Origin: Shewanella sp.
GTDB taxonomy: Bacteria > Pseudomonadota > Gammaproteobacteria > Enterobacterales > Shewanellaceae
DNA: 15,048 nt
Direction of reading: 5' to 3'
Assembly (NCBI GenBank): GCA_004195335.1
Contig: SDWK01000939.1
Coordinates: 1 to 15,048, forward strand
Shown here: one piece after another, positions 1 to 6,941 of the stretch
Numbering within the stretch: the first letter of the stretch is position 1
Layout: each line of letters starts with the position of its first letter
Notes under the pieces: model-generated
What the model was told of the DNA's origin: nothing
The model's input: only the letters and a program-made list of their open reading frames with translations
Databases searched by the model: none
Position numbers and translations under genes: made by a program

Positions 1-63
1 GTTAAGATATAACTCGTTAGAATAAAAACTGTTAGTTTTAATGTAAAAACACAGTTTCAATAC

Positions 64-96
64 GCGGTCGCTTGGGTTAATATGCGCCCGCTTTTT
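64..96 (+). terminator. GC-rich hairpin followed by T5 ahead of the phosphate operon
   Basis: Bases 64-71 pair with 84-91 (8 bp, one internal mismatch) around a 12-base loop, and TTTTT follows at 92-96. It may terminate a gene lying left of the window, or sit in the leader of the DUF47-pit operon as an attenuator. The start codon is only 35 bases downstream, which leaves little room for another promoter after the hairpin. The stem is clear, but the role is not. Confidence 0.4.
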
Positions 97-130
97 CCAA
101 CAGTGGAATAACCTAAATAGGTACACGGCA

Positions 131-811
131 ATGCCAGTAAACTCTATTTTGGGCGTGTTTGCAAAATCGCCAATCAAGCCTCTACAAGAGCATATAGATA
201 AAGTGCACGATTGTGCATCGATACTTATCCCATTTTTTGAGGCTACTGTAGCCGGAGATTGGGATAAAGCTGTTCAACTACGTAAGCAGATAAGCTTTAC
301 GGAAAGAGAAGCGGATTCACTAAAACGTGAAATACGTCTCACTCTTCCTGGCGGTCTGTTTATGCCTGTCGAACGAACCGATCTTCTGGAGCTTCTAACC
401 CAGCAAGATAAAATCGCTAACAAGGCAAAAGATATCTCGGGTCGTATCATCGGCCGTCAGCTTCTCATTCCTGAAGCTATACAAGAACCTTTCAAAGCTT
501 ACTTGCAACGCTGCATCGATGCAGTATCGCATGCAAAACAAGCAATCAACGAGCTCGATGACCTGTTAGAAACGGGTTTCCGTGGTCGAGAAGTCGATCT
601 GGTTGCAAAAATGATCGCCGAACTCGATAAAATCGAGGAAGATACGGATGATCTTCAAATCAAGATCCGTCGTCAGCTGTTCGCTATCGAAAACGATATG
701 AACCCTATCGATGTGATGTTCCTCTATAAGATAATTGAGTGGGTTGGCGACTTGGCAGATCTTGCCGAGCGAGTAGGCTCCCGCTTAGAGCTAATGCTAG
801 CTCGCGTCTAA
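131..811 (+). CDS. DUF47 / TIGR00153 family PhoU-like protein, partner of the Pit transporter
   Basis: This 226-residue, all-helical, soluble protein belongs by its sequence to the DUF47 (PhoU-related) family, usually encoded beside PiT phosphate transporters and thought to modulate phosphate uptake. PhoU-like acidic ExxxD metal-binding patterns are visible: E58-D62 in the first half, and E169/E170 with D173/D174 in the second. This fits the internally repeated three-helix-bundle plan of PhoU. There is no signal peptide or membrane segment, so it should act at the cytoplasmic face. The ATG at 131 has only a weak ribosome site (TAGG about 9 bases upstream). Its stop lies 24 bases before the pit start, so the two are almost certainly co-transcribed. 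The family call is firm. The regulatory role is inferred from family and neighbour. Confidence 0.93.
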   Translation: MPVNSILGVFAKSPIKPLQEHIDKVHDCASILIPFFEATVAGDWDKAVQLRKQISFTEREADSLKREIRLTLPGGLFMPVERTDLLELLTQQDKIANKAKDISGRIIGRQLLIPEAIQEPFKAYLQRCIDAVSHAKQAINELDDLLETGFRGREVDLVAKMIAELDKIEEDTDDLQIKIRRQLFAIENDMNPIDVMFLYKIIEWVGDLADLAERVGSRLELMLARV

Positions 812-835
812 CAACAAAGTTATCAAGGTAACAAC

Positions 836-2104
836 ATGGTTGATGTATTAGTCACCAACGGCCCAATGCTTATTGCAATTGCGGCTGCTTTTGGTTTTTT
901 AATGGCATGGGGTATTGGCGCCAATGATGTAGCCAATGCAATGGGAACCTCAGTAGGTTCGAACGCGATTACAATTAAACAAGCGATCATCATTGCGATG
1001 ATTTTCGAATTTGCCGGTGCTTACTTAGCAGGTGGTGAAGTAACCAGCACTATCCGTAAAGGGATTATCGATTCAGCTTACTTTGTTGACTCGCCTGAAC
1101 TGCTTGTATACGGCATGATATCAGCGCTGCTTGCAGCAGGTATCTGGCTTATTGCAGCGTCAGCGCTCGGTTGGCCTGTATCTACGACGCACTCTATTAT
1201 TGGTGCTATCGTTGGTTTCGCCGCGGTAGGTGTCGGTACAGAGGCCGTTGAATGGGGCAAGGTAGCAGGTATTGTAGGTTCTTGGGTCGTCACCCCGGCA
1301 ATATCAGGCTTTATCGCCTTTATGATATTCCAGAGCGTACAGAAACTTATCTTTGACACCGATAATCCACTGGAAAACGCCAAGCGTTATGTACCTTTCT
1401 ACATGGCACTGGCAGGTTTTATGATGTCTTTGGTAACCATCCAAAAAGGCCTGAAGCATATCGGTCTGCATTTCAGTACTGCAGAAGCTTATGCATTAGC
1501 CTTTGGTATTGCCTTTCTTGTCGGGCTCGGCGGTGTGATTGCCATCAAGCGTCTTAAGATGGACTCTAAAGCCGATCGTCAAACACAATTCGGTAATGTT
1601 GAGAAAGTCTTCGCTATCTTAATGGTGGTCACTGCGTGTTGTATGGCTTTCGCTCATGGTTCGAACGATGTTGCAAATGCGATTGGCCCATTAGCAGCGG
1701 TGGTATCTATTGTTGAAAGTGGCGGTAAAATTGGCGCATCGGCACCTCTCGTCTGGTGGATCCTTCCATTAGGTGCTGTAGGTATTGTTATGGGTCTAGC
1801 CATCTTCGGCAAGCGCGTAATGCAGACCATAGGTAAAAACATCACTCACCTGACACCTAGTCGTGGTTTTGCAGCAGAACTAGCTGCCGCCTCTACCGTG
1901 GTCATTGCATCGGGTACTGGTCTACCTATCTCTACAACTCAAACCTTAGTCGGTGCAGTTTTAGGTGTGGGTATGGCACGTGGTATCGCTGCGATTAACA
2001 TAGGTGTGGTCAGAAATATCGTTGTTTCTTGGGTGATTACTCTACCTGCAGGTGCAGCACTTTCAATCATGTTCTTCTTCATGATTAAAGGCATCTTCAG
2101 CTAA
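836..2104 (+). CDS. pit: PiT-family inorganic phosphate transporter
   Basis: This 422-residue integral inner-membrane protein has about ten or more hydrophobic segments and the duplicated signature of the PiT (PF01384-type) family: GANDVANA at residues 28-35 and HGSNDVANAIGP at 274-285. Each half also carries a P(V/I)STT motif typical of the family. It imports phosphate, probably as a neutral metal-phosphate complex or with cations, driven by the ion gradient; the exact coupling ion cannot be read from sequence. The ATG at 836 follows an AAGG ribosome site (825-828) at good spacing. It is the second gene of a two-gene unit with the DUF47 protein and ends 21 bases before a strong intrinsic terminator. 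Length matches bacterial low-affinity Pit proteins. I saw no convincing PhoB box upstream. Confidence 0.95.
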   Translation: MVDVLVTNGPMLIAIAAAFGFLMAWGIGANDVANAMGTSVGSNAITIKQAIIIAMIFEFAGAYLAGGEVTSTIRKGIIDSAYFVDSPELLVYGMISALLAAGIWLIAASALGWPVSTTHSIIGAIVGFAAVGVGTEAVEWGKVAGIVGSWVVTPAISGFIAFMIFQSVQKLIFDTDNPLENAKRYVPFYMALAGFMMSLVTIQKGLKHIGLHFSTAEAYALAFGIAFLVGLGGVIAIKRLKMDSKADRQTQFGNVEKVFAILMVVTACCMAFAHGSNDVANAIGPLAAVVSIVESGGKIGASAPLVWWILPLGAVGIVMGLAIFGKRVMQTIGKNITHLTPSRGFAAELAAASTVVIASGTGLPISTTQTLVGAVLGVGMARGIAAINIGVVRNIVVSWVITLPAGAALSIMFFFMIKGIFS

Positions 2105-2125
2105 GCTTATCGCTCAATTATCCGC

Positions 2126-2157
2126 AAAAAAGGGAAGCCATAAGGCTTCCTTTTTTG
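2126..2157 (+). terminator. Intrinsic terminator of the DUF47-pit operon
   Basis: GGAAGCC (2133-2139) pairs perfectly with GGCTTCC (2144-2150) around an ATAA loop. An A-run (2126-2131) precedes it and T6 (2151-2156) follows. The A/T flanks could extend the stem and make it work in both directions. Confidence 0.9.
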
Positions 2158-2438
2158 TCTCTGGATTCTAAGGTAGCGCTGTAGTCAAAAAGCATCATCA
2201 TATCTTGGGTTATCACATTTCCAGCCAATGCCATCTCTCTAAAAAGAAGGCGCTATCCAAAGTGCTTCGTCGTGATTTCCCTATACTCAGGTTCATAACA
2301 GTCAGCCTCCAACACTCTGGCCCAGAATCTACATCGCAATATCCTAATAAACCCTATATCAAAGTCTTGCATCAAACTCTTGCAAAAAGCTCGGCAAATC
2401 CCTAGCATGTGGCTATATTTCTTCGATGAGAATTCATA
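2158..2438. other. Intergenic region without a supported gene
   Basis: This 281-base stretch lies between the pit terminator and the YgiM-like gene. The one open frame in it (2205-2405) starts with TTG, has no ribosome site and resembles no protein I know, so I do not call it. The promoter of the next gene should lie here. A weak candidate is TTGCAA (2380-2385) and TAGCAT (2403-2408), 17 bases apart, each matching four of six consensus bases. Confidence 0.5.
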
Positions 2439-3014
2439 GTGTTAAGATTCTTTGCTTTAGTGGGACTGATGTTACTCTCTCCCAGCCTCCTGGCTGCAGG
2501 CCAAACCCGTTATATCTCAGATGACGTTTACCTCTATCTTCATGGTGGTCCAGGTACACAATTCCGTATATTAGGCAGCATAGAAGCCGGACAAACGATT
2601 TCATTTCTCGGTCAAAAAGAGGGCGATTACTCTAAGATCATCGATCATAAAGGCCGTGAAGGCTGGATTGAAACTCAGATGATTAGCGCTAAGAAGAGCT
2701 TCCGTAAAAAGTTGCCAGAAGTTCAAGCCGAACTCGATAAAACCAAGGCTGAACTCGAACAGATTATTAACTCCAGTGATTCTAGCTTTCAAGAACTTCG
2801 CACTCTCAAGAGTCAACTCACTCGGGCGAATAAATCACTCGAACAGGCAAGTTTAGAACGTGATATAGCGACCCATCAGCTTGCCAGCATTGCAAAAAAT
2901 GAACGCTTCCAGATGTGGCAGGAGGGCGGACTTATTGCCGCTATAGGCCTGATACTGGGTATTGTCTTAGTCTATCTTCCAAGACCTAGACGTAAGAAAA
3001 AGAACCGCTGGTAA
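2439..3014 (+). CDS. ygiM: YgiM-like SH3-domain envelope protein (TIGR04211 type)
   Basis: This 191-residue protein has the layout of E. coli YgiM: a signal peptide (residues 1 to about 20, ending in AAG), a bacterial SH3 domain (about 24-85, with RYISDD, GGPGTQFRILG and GWI), a charged coiled coil (about 88-155), one transmembrane helix (163-181) and a short basic tail (PRPRRKKKNRW). The SH3 part should face the periplasm, with the tail in the cytoplasm. Bacterial SH3 domains often bind cell wall, but the role of this family is not established. The start is GTG at 2439, with GATGAG about 8 bases upstream as a weak ribosome site; it gives a complete signal peptide. The gene stands alone between two terminators. 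Homology to YgiM rests on recalled family sequence, including SFRKKLPE and the MWQEGG-type junction before the helix. Confidence 0.9.
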   Translation: MLRFFALVGLMLLSPSLLAAGQTRYISDDVYLYLHGGPGTQFRILGSIEAGQTISFLGQKEGDYSKIIDHKGREGWIETQMISAKKSFRKKLPEVQAELDKTKAELEQIINSSDSSFQELRTLKSQLTRANKSLEQASLERDIATHQLASIAKNERFQMWQEGGLIAAIGLILGIVLVYLPRPRRKKKNRW

Positions 3015-3060
3015 CCCCAACTTCCGTAAAGTGAGGTATTCAAATCATTTTACCGAGTAA

Positions 3061-3091
3061 AAGCCAGTGCATCTAATGCACTGGCTTTTTT
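3061..3091 (+). terminator. Intrinsic terminator after the YgiM-like gene
   Basis: A perfect 12-bp stem (3061-3072 with 3076-3087, core GCCAGTGCAT) closes a 3-base loop and ends in six T (3086-3091). It lies 47 bases after the stop codon. Confidence 0.92.
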
Positions 3092-3098
3092 CTTTATC

Positions 3099-3155
3099 AT
3101 ATTCCCAAGCCACTTCGACATACTGAATCCTGCATTTCAAGGTTGCTTGGGTATA
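3099..3155. repeat. Short deletion-type copy of a dispersed inverted-repeat element
   Basis: ATTCCCAAGC (3101-3110) and GCTTGGGTAT (3145-3154) form imperfect terminal repeats with one mismatch. Bases 3111-3155 align with 11050-11096 with about 39 of 45 positions identical and one 2-base gap. The copy therefore keeps about 10 bases of the left end and about 45 of the right end of the 266-bp element near cydD, with the middle missing. It has no coding capacity and lies between the terminator of the YgiM-like gene and the putA promoter region. Confidence 0.7.
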
Positions 3156-3259
3156 GAATCAGACCTTTCAACCCACCGCCCGTCACACACCCCCACCGAC
3201 CAGATCAAACAAAGTTCACATACAGCATCGCAATAGTGTCCCTCGTCACATTTTGAATG

Positions 3260-3295
3260 TATAATTGCGCGCGTAAGATGTCAGATTGTATACAA
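3260..3295 (+). promoter_or_regulatory. Candidate putA promoter (-10) and downstream palindrome
   Basis: A perfect TATAAT stands at 3260-3265, giving a predicted transcript start near 3272. No good -35 box sits 16-18 bases upstream, so an activator may be needed. TTGTATACAA (3286-3295), a perfect 10-base palindrome, lies about 15-24 bases after that start, where a bound repressor would block transcription. Similar palindromes are operators for some FCD-type GntR regulators, but the regulator here is unknown. Confidence 0.45.
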
Positions 3296-3318
3296 AAAAT
3301 AACAAACATCTTAATACA

Positions 3319-3349
3319 CTTACCGAGGCTAGGTTTCGGTAAGATTTTT
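3319..3349 (+). terminator. Attenuator-like hairpin in the putA leader
   Basis: CTTACCGA (3319-3326) pairs perfectly with TCGGTAAG (3336-3343) around a 9-base loop, and one A then five T (3345-3349) follow. This intrinsic-terminator layout lies between the candidate promoter and the putA start, 46 bases before the ATG at 3396. It may attenuate putA or cut off transcripts coming from upstream. It has moderate GC and a short stem, so strength is uncertain. Confidence 0.5.
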
Positions 3350-3395
3350 CTCCAAGCAAACTGTCCCTTAACCGGCCCAGATGGAAGCGATTACT

Positions 3396-6300
3396 ATGTT
3401 CAAAGCGAGTGAAGTTCTGACTGGTCACTATGACCAAGCTAATCTCGATGAGCTATTTACAGCCATCACCAATAACTACATTGTCGATGAAGATGAATAT
3501 CTATCTGAACTTATCAAGCTCGTCCCTTCGAGTGACGATGAAATCCAGCGTGTTACCAAGCGTGCCCATGATTTAGTAGCCAAAGTTCGCCAATATGATA
3601 AGAAAGGCTTAATGGTTGGCATCGATGCCTTCCTGCAGCAGTATAGTCTGGACACACAGGAAGGTATTATCCTTATGTGTCTGGCCGAAGCCTTATTACG
3701 AATTCCAGACGGCGCGACGGCCGATGCACTTATCCAGGATAAACTTTCCGGGGCTAAGTGGGATGAGCATATGAGTAAGAGTGACTCGACACTCGTCAAC
3801 GCCTCTACTTGGGGCCTGATGCTGACAGGTAAAATCGTCACCCTAGATAAAAATATCGACGGCAAACCCAGCAGCCTTCTCAACCGTCTTGTCAATCGAG
3901 TCGGCGAGCCCGTTATCCGCCAGGCAATGCTGGCGGCCATGAAAATAATGGGTAAGCAGTTTGTTTTAGGTACCAGCATCAAAGATGGTCTGAAAAACAG
4001 TGAAGCGAACCGTAAGATTGGCTATACCCACAGCTACGATATGCTGGGTGAAGCGGCGTTGACCATGGTCGATGCAGACAAATATTTTAGTGAATATTCG
4101 GCTGCCATATCCGCCCTTGGCGCACAAAACTATGATGAAAGTCTGGCGCCACGTCCTACTATCTCTATCAAGCTCTCCGCATTGCACCCAAGATATGAAG
4201 TTGCCAATGAAGATCGCGTGCTGACCGAGCTTTATGACTCCTTAATCAAGCTGATTAAAAAGGGGCGTGAACTCAATGTCGGCATAGCAATCGATGCCGA
4301 AGAGATGGACAGACTCGAGCTGCACCTGAAACTCTTCCAGAAACTCTATAACTCCGATGCAGCTAAAGGCTGGGGACTTTTGGGGATCGTGGTACAAACC
4401 TATGCTAAACGCGGTCTTCCGGTACTATGCTGGCTGACACGCCTTGCCAAGGAGCAGGGCGATGAGATCCCGGTTCGCCTCGTGAAGGGTGCCTATTGGG
4501 ACAGTGAGCTCAAGTGGGCCCAGCAGGCTGGTGAAGCCGGCTACTCACTGTTTACCCGAAAAGCGGGCACAGATGTCTCCTACCTTGCCTCGGCACGATA
4601 CGTCCTGTCCGATGCGACCCGCGGCGCTATCTATCCTGAATTCGCGACCCATAATGCACAATCGGTAGCCGCCATTATGGACATGGCCGGCGATCGCCGA
4701 TTTGAGTTCCAGCGCCTTCACGGCATGGGACAAGAGTTGTACGATACCTTAATCGCCGAAAGCCCTGGCACCCGTATTCGTATCTACGCCCCCATTGGCG
4801 AGCACAAAGAGTTACTGCCCTACTTAGTGCGTCGTTTGCTGGAAAATGGCGCCAACACCTCGTTTGTCCATAAGCTGGTCGACCCTAAGGTCGCCATCGA
4901 CTCACTGGTGGTGCACCCGATAAAGACACTTCTGAAATATAAAACCCTATCTAATAATAAGATCGTTCTACCCGCCGATATTTTTGGTGAAGAGCGTAAA
5001 AACTCCAAGGGACTCAACATGAACATCATCTCTGAATCAGAGCCTTTCTTCGCTGCACTCGAGAAGTTTAAAGACACTCAGTGGAACGTCGGACCTTTGG
5101 TCAATGGTGAACTCTTAAGTGGAGAAACGAAAGAGGTCGTCAGCCCATTCGATACCACCAAGCTAGTAGGTAAAGTCGCTTTCGCTAATAATCAAGCGAT
5201 TGAGCAAGCCTTAGCTGGCGCCGATAACGCCTTCCCAAGTTGGTGTAACACGCCGGTTGAAGTGCGTGCCAGTGCCCTACAGAAACTGGCCGATCTGCTC
5301 GAAGAGAACCGTGAAGAGCTCATCGCACTCTGTACCCGAGAGGCGGGGAAGAGCATTCAAGATGGTATCGATGAAGTCCGTGAAGCTGTCGACTTCTGCC
5401 GCTACTATGCCATTCAAGCCAAGAAGATGATGGCCAAACCAGAGCTGCTTCCAGGTCCGACAGGCGAGCTGAACGAGCTGTTCCTGCAAGGTCGCGGTAT
5501 CTTTGTCTGTATTAGCCCATGGAACTTCCCGCTGGCTATATTCTTAGGCCAGGTCGCTGCAGCCCTTGCCGCAGGTAACACTGTCGTGGCTAAGCCTGCG
5601 GAGCAGACCTCTATTATCGGCTTCCGTGCCGTCCAACTTGCCCATGAAGCGGGGATCCCGAAAGAGGTACTTCAGTTCCTACCAGGCACCGGCGCGACGG
5701 TTGGCGCGGCTATCACCTCTGATGAGCGTATCGGTGGAGTCTGCTTCACAGGCTCTACGGGAACCGCCAAGCTGATTAACCGCACTCTGGCAAACCGCGA
5801 AGGCGCGATCATCCCACTTATCGCCGAAACCGGTGGTCAGAATGCCATGGTTGTCGATTCAACCTCTCAACCTGAACAGGTGGTTCATGACGTTGTTGAT
5901 TCAGCATTTACCAGTGCTGGCCAACGCTGCTCGGCGCTTCGTGTCCTCTTCCTACAAGAAGATATCGCAGACAGAGTACTTGATGTGTTGAAAGGAGCCA
6001 TGGATGAGCTCACTATCGGTAACCCAAGTTCGGTGAAAACCGATGTTGGTCCGGTCATTGATGCCACGGCGCAGGCTAACCTTAATGCACATATCGATCA
6101 TATTAAACAGGTCGGTACTCTACTTAAGCAGCTGGTGCTACCTGCGGACACCGAGAATGGTTACTTCGTTACGCCGACAGCAGTTGAGATAGATTCAATT
6201 AAGCTGCTTGAGAAGGAACATTTCGGGCCAATCTTACATGTGATACGTTATAAAGCATCCGAACTGCACAAGGTGATCGATGAGATCAACAGCACCGGAT

Positions 6301-6575
6301 TCGGTCTGACCCTTGGCATTCACAGTCGCAACGAAGGTCATGCACTCGAAGTGGCCAGCAAGGTCAATGTAGGTAATGTTTACATCAACCGTAACCAGAT
6401 TGGCGCGGTTGTTGGTGTCCAGCCATTCGGCGGGCAAGGCCTGTCTGGCACAGGTCCTAAAGCCGGTGGTCCACACTACCTGACGCGCTTTATCACCGAG
6501 AAGACTCGCACCAATAACATCACCGCGATTGGCGGGAATGCAACCCTACTTTCACTGGGTGACGGCGAAGAGTAA
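3396..6575 (+). CDS. putA: PutA: bifunctional proline dehydrogenase / L-glutamate-gamma-semialdehyde dehydrogenase
   Basis: This 1059-residue enzyme oxidises proline to pyrroline-5-carboxylate (FAD, electrons to quinone), then the semialdehyde to glutamate (NAD). The proline dehydrogenase barrel shows RPTISIKLSALHPRYE, RLVKGAYWD, ATHNAQSV and the substrate-binding pair R479/R480 in YLVRRLLENGA. The aldehyde dehydrogenase part shows SPWNFPL, FTGSTGTAK, E811 in AETGGQNA, catalytic C845 in GQRCSA, and PFGGQGLSGTGPKAGGP near the C-terminus. The arginine pair sits about 76 residues earlier than in E. coli PutA (R555/R556), so the N-terminal ribbon-helix-helix DNA-binding domain is missing, and there is no long C-terminal extension. 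It should thus be a peripheral membrane enzyme and not its own repressor. I chose ATG 3396 because GGAAG (3384-3388) lies 7 bases upstream. An in-frame ATG at 3381 lacks a good ribosome site. Confidence 0.97.
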   Translation: MFKASEVLTGHYDQANLDELFTAITNNYIVDEDEYLSELIKLVPSSDDEIQRVTKRAHDLVAKVRQYDKKGLMVGIDAFLQQYSLDTQEGIILMCLAEALLRIPDGATADALIQDKLSGAKWDEHMSKSDSTLVNASTWGLMLTGKIVTLDKNIDGKPSSLLNRLVNRVGEPVIRQAMLAAMKIMGKQFVLGTSIKDGLKNSEANRKIGYTHSYDMLGEAALTMVDADKYFSEYSAAISALGAQNYDESLAPRPTISIKLSALHPRYEVANEDRVLTELYDSLIKLIKKGRELNVGIAIDAEEMDRLELHLKLFQKLYNSDAAKGWGLLGIVVQTYAKRGLPVLCWLTRLAKEQGDEIPVRLVKGAYWDSELKWAQQAGEAGYSLFTRKAGTDVSYLASARYVLSDATRGAIYPEFATHNAQSVAAIMDMAGDRRFEFQRLHGMGQELYDTLIAESPGTRIRIYAPIGEHKELLPYLVRRLLENGANTSFVHKLVDPKVAIDSLVVHPIKTLLKYKTLSNNKIVLPADIFGEERKNSKGLNMNIISESEPFFAALEKFKDTQWNVGPLVNGELLSGETKEVVSPFDTTKLVGKVAFANNQAIEQALAGADNAFPSWCNTPVEVRASALQKLADLLEENREELIALCTREAGKSIQDGIDEVREAVDFCRYYAIQAKKMMAKPELLPGPTGELNELFLQGRGIFVCISPWNFPLAIFLGQVAAALAAGNTVVAKPAEQTSIIGFRAVQLAHEAGIPKEVLQFLPGTGATVGAAITSDERIGGVCFTGSTGTAKLINRTLANREGAIIPLIAETGGQNAMVVDSTSQPEQVVHDVVDSAFTSAGQRCSALRVLFLQEDIADRVLDVLKGAMDELTIGNPSSVKTDVGPVIDATAQANLNAHIDHIKQVGTLLKQLVLPADTENGYFVTPTAVEIDSIKLLEKEHFGPILHVIRYKASELHKVIDEINSTGFGLTLGIHSRNEGHALEVASKVNVGNVYINRNQIGAVVGVQPFGGQGLSGTGPKAGGPHYLTRFITEKTRTNNITAIGGNATLLSLGDGEE

Positions 6576-6597
6576 CTCTTCGTTATAAACCCCCTCT

Positions 6598-6628
6598 AAA
6601 AAGCCAGGCCATAGGGCCTGGTTTTTTT
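6598..6628 (+). terminator. Intrinsic terminator of putA
   Basis: CCAGGCC (6604-6610) pairs with GGCCTGG (6615-6621) around an ATAG loop, with A5 before it (6598-6602) and T7 after it (6622-6628). A second small stem (6566-6572 with 6576-6582) lies just before it, with the putA stop codon as its 3-base loop. Confidence 0.92.
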
Positions 6629-6652
6629 ATCTCTTCAATTTATCTTCTATAC

Positions 6653-6680
6653 TTGAGCAATTAATACCAATCGGTATAAC
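6653..6680 (+). promoter_or_regulatory. Promoter of the small HTH gene with a palindrome in its spacer
   Basis: TTGAGC (6653-6658, -35) and TATAAC (6675-6680, -10) are 16 bases apart. The palindrome ATACC-AATC-GGTAT (6664-6677) fills most of the spacer and overlaps the -10. The transcript would start near 6687, just before the ribosome site at 6694-6699. The position suits an operator for the encoded HTH protein, but TAATACCAATCGGTAT-like strings may also be a widespread intergenic motif. Confidence 0.55.
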
Positions 6681-6705
6681 CTTTCTTTTACCGAAGGAGA
6701 AACTA

Positions 6706-6882
6706 ATGAGCGATGATATTTTAGACTTAGATGAGGTCAGTGAAATCTTGAGCAAGCCCCCGGCAACCATTAAACGCTATGCCAGAGAGAACTTACTCAC
6801 CAATGTTGGTGAGGGTGAGGAGCTCAAGTTTAAAAAAGATGAAGTGATGCGCTATCTGGAGTTTTCAAAGCGTCTGGGTTGA
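6706..6882 (+). CDS. Small helix-turn-helix DNA-binding protein (excisionase/MerR-type fold)
   Basis: This 58-residue protein starts MSDDILDLDEVSEILSKPPA. The pattern LDLDEVSEIL, then PPATIKRYARENLL, then LKFKKDEVMRYLEF matches the order of the HTH_17/excisionase winged-helix family: first helix, recognition helix, wing, and a closing KKDEVMRYL helix. ATG 6706 follows a perfect AAGGAG (6694-6699) with 6 bases between, and a plausible promoter lies right upstream. It stands alone between putA's terminator and a degenerate region, and no integrase or phage gene is near, so an excisionase job is unlikely. A small transcription regulator, perhaps self-regulating through the palindrome in its promoter, is the simplest idea. 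The coding call is strong; the regulatory target is unknown. Confidence 0.82.
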   Translation: MSDDILDLDEVSEILSKPPATIKRYARENLLTNVGEGEELKFKKDEVMRYLEFSKRLG

Positions 6883-6886
6883 TCGC

Positions 6887-6908
6887 AACAAACTTTTATT
6901 GTTTTTTT
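6887..6908 (+). terminator. Weak terminator candidate after the small HTH gene
   Basis: AACAA (6887-6891) can pair with TTGTT (6899-6903) around a 7-base loop, with T7 at 6902-6908. The stem is short and A/T-only apart from one pair, so termination here would be weak. Confidence 0.25.
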
Positions 6909-6941
6909 GGGGGGAAGGAGAGACATACAGTCTCCCCTCTT

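Noticed and set aside
31..50. Possible PhoB box before the DUF47-pit operon
   Set aside because: CTGTTAG followed by AT-rich bases lacks a recognisable second CTGTCAT-like half at 11-base spacing.
1078..1383. A 101-codon open frame antisense to pit
   Set aside because: It is a complementary shadow of the hydrophobic pit coding sequence, with no start signal or known motifs.
2205..2405. A 66-codon open frame between pit and the YgiM-like gene
   Set aside because: TTG start, no ribosome site, no recognisable protein pattern; it reads like noncoding sequence by chance open.
3278..3412. A 44-codon upstream frame (starts MSDCIQKITN) in the putA leader that overlaps the putA start
   Set aside because: No ribosome site before its ATG and no run of proline codons expected of a leader peptide. 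Its end inside putA is probably chance.
3476..3982. A 168-codon open frame antisense to the start of putA
   Set aside because: It lies wholly opposite a clear enzyme gene, has serine/arginine-rich shadow composition and no family pattern.
6706..6882. Excisionase of an integrated element
   Set aside because: The fold resembles excisionases, but there is no integrase, attachment-site repeat or tRNA gene in the window.
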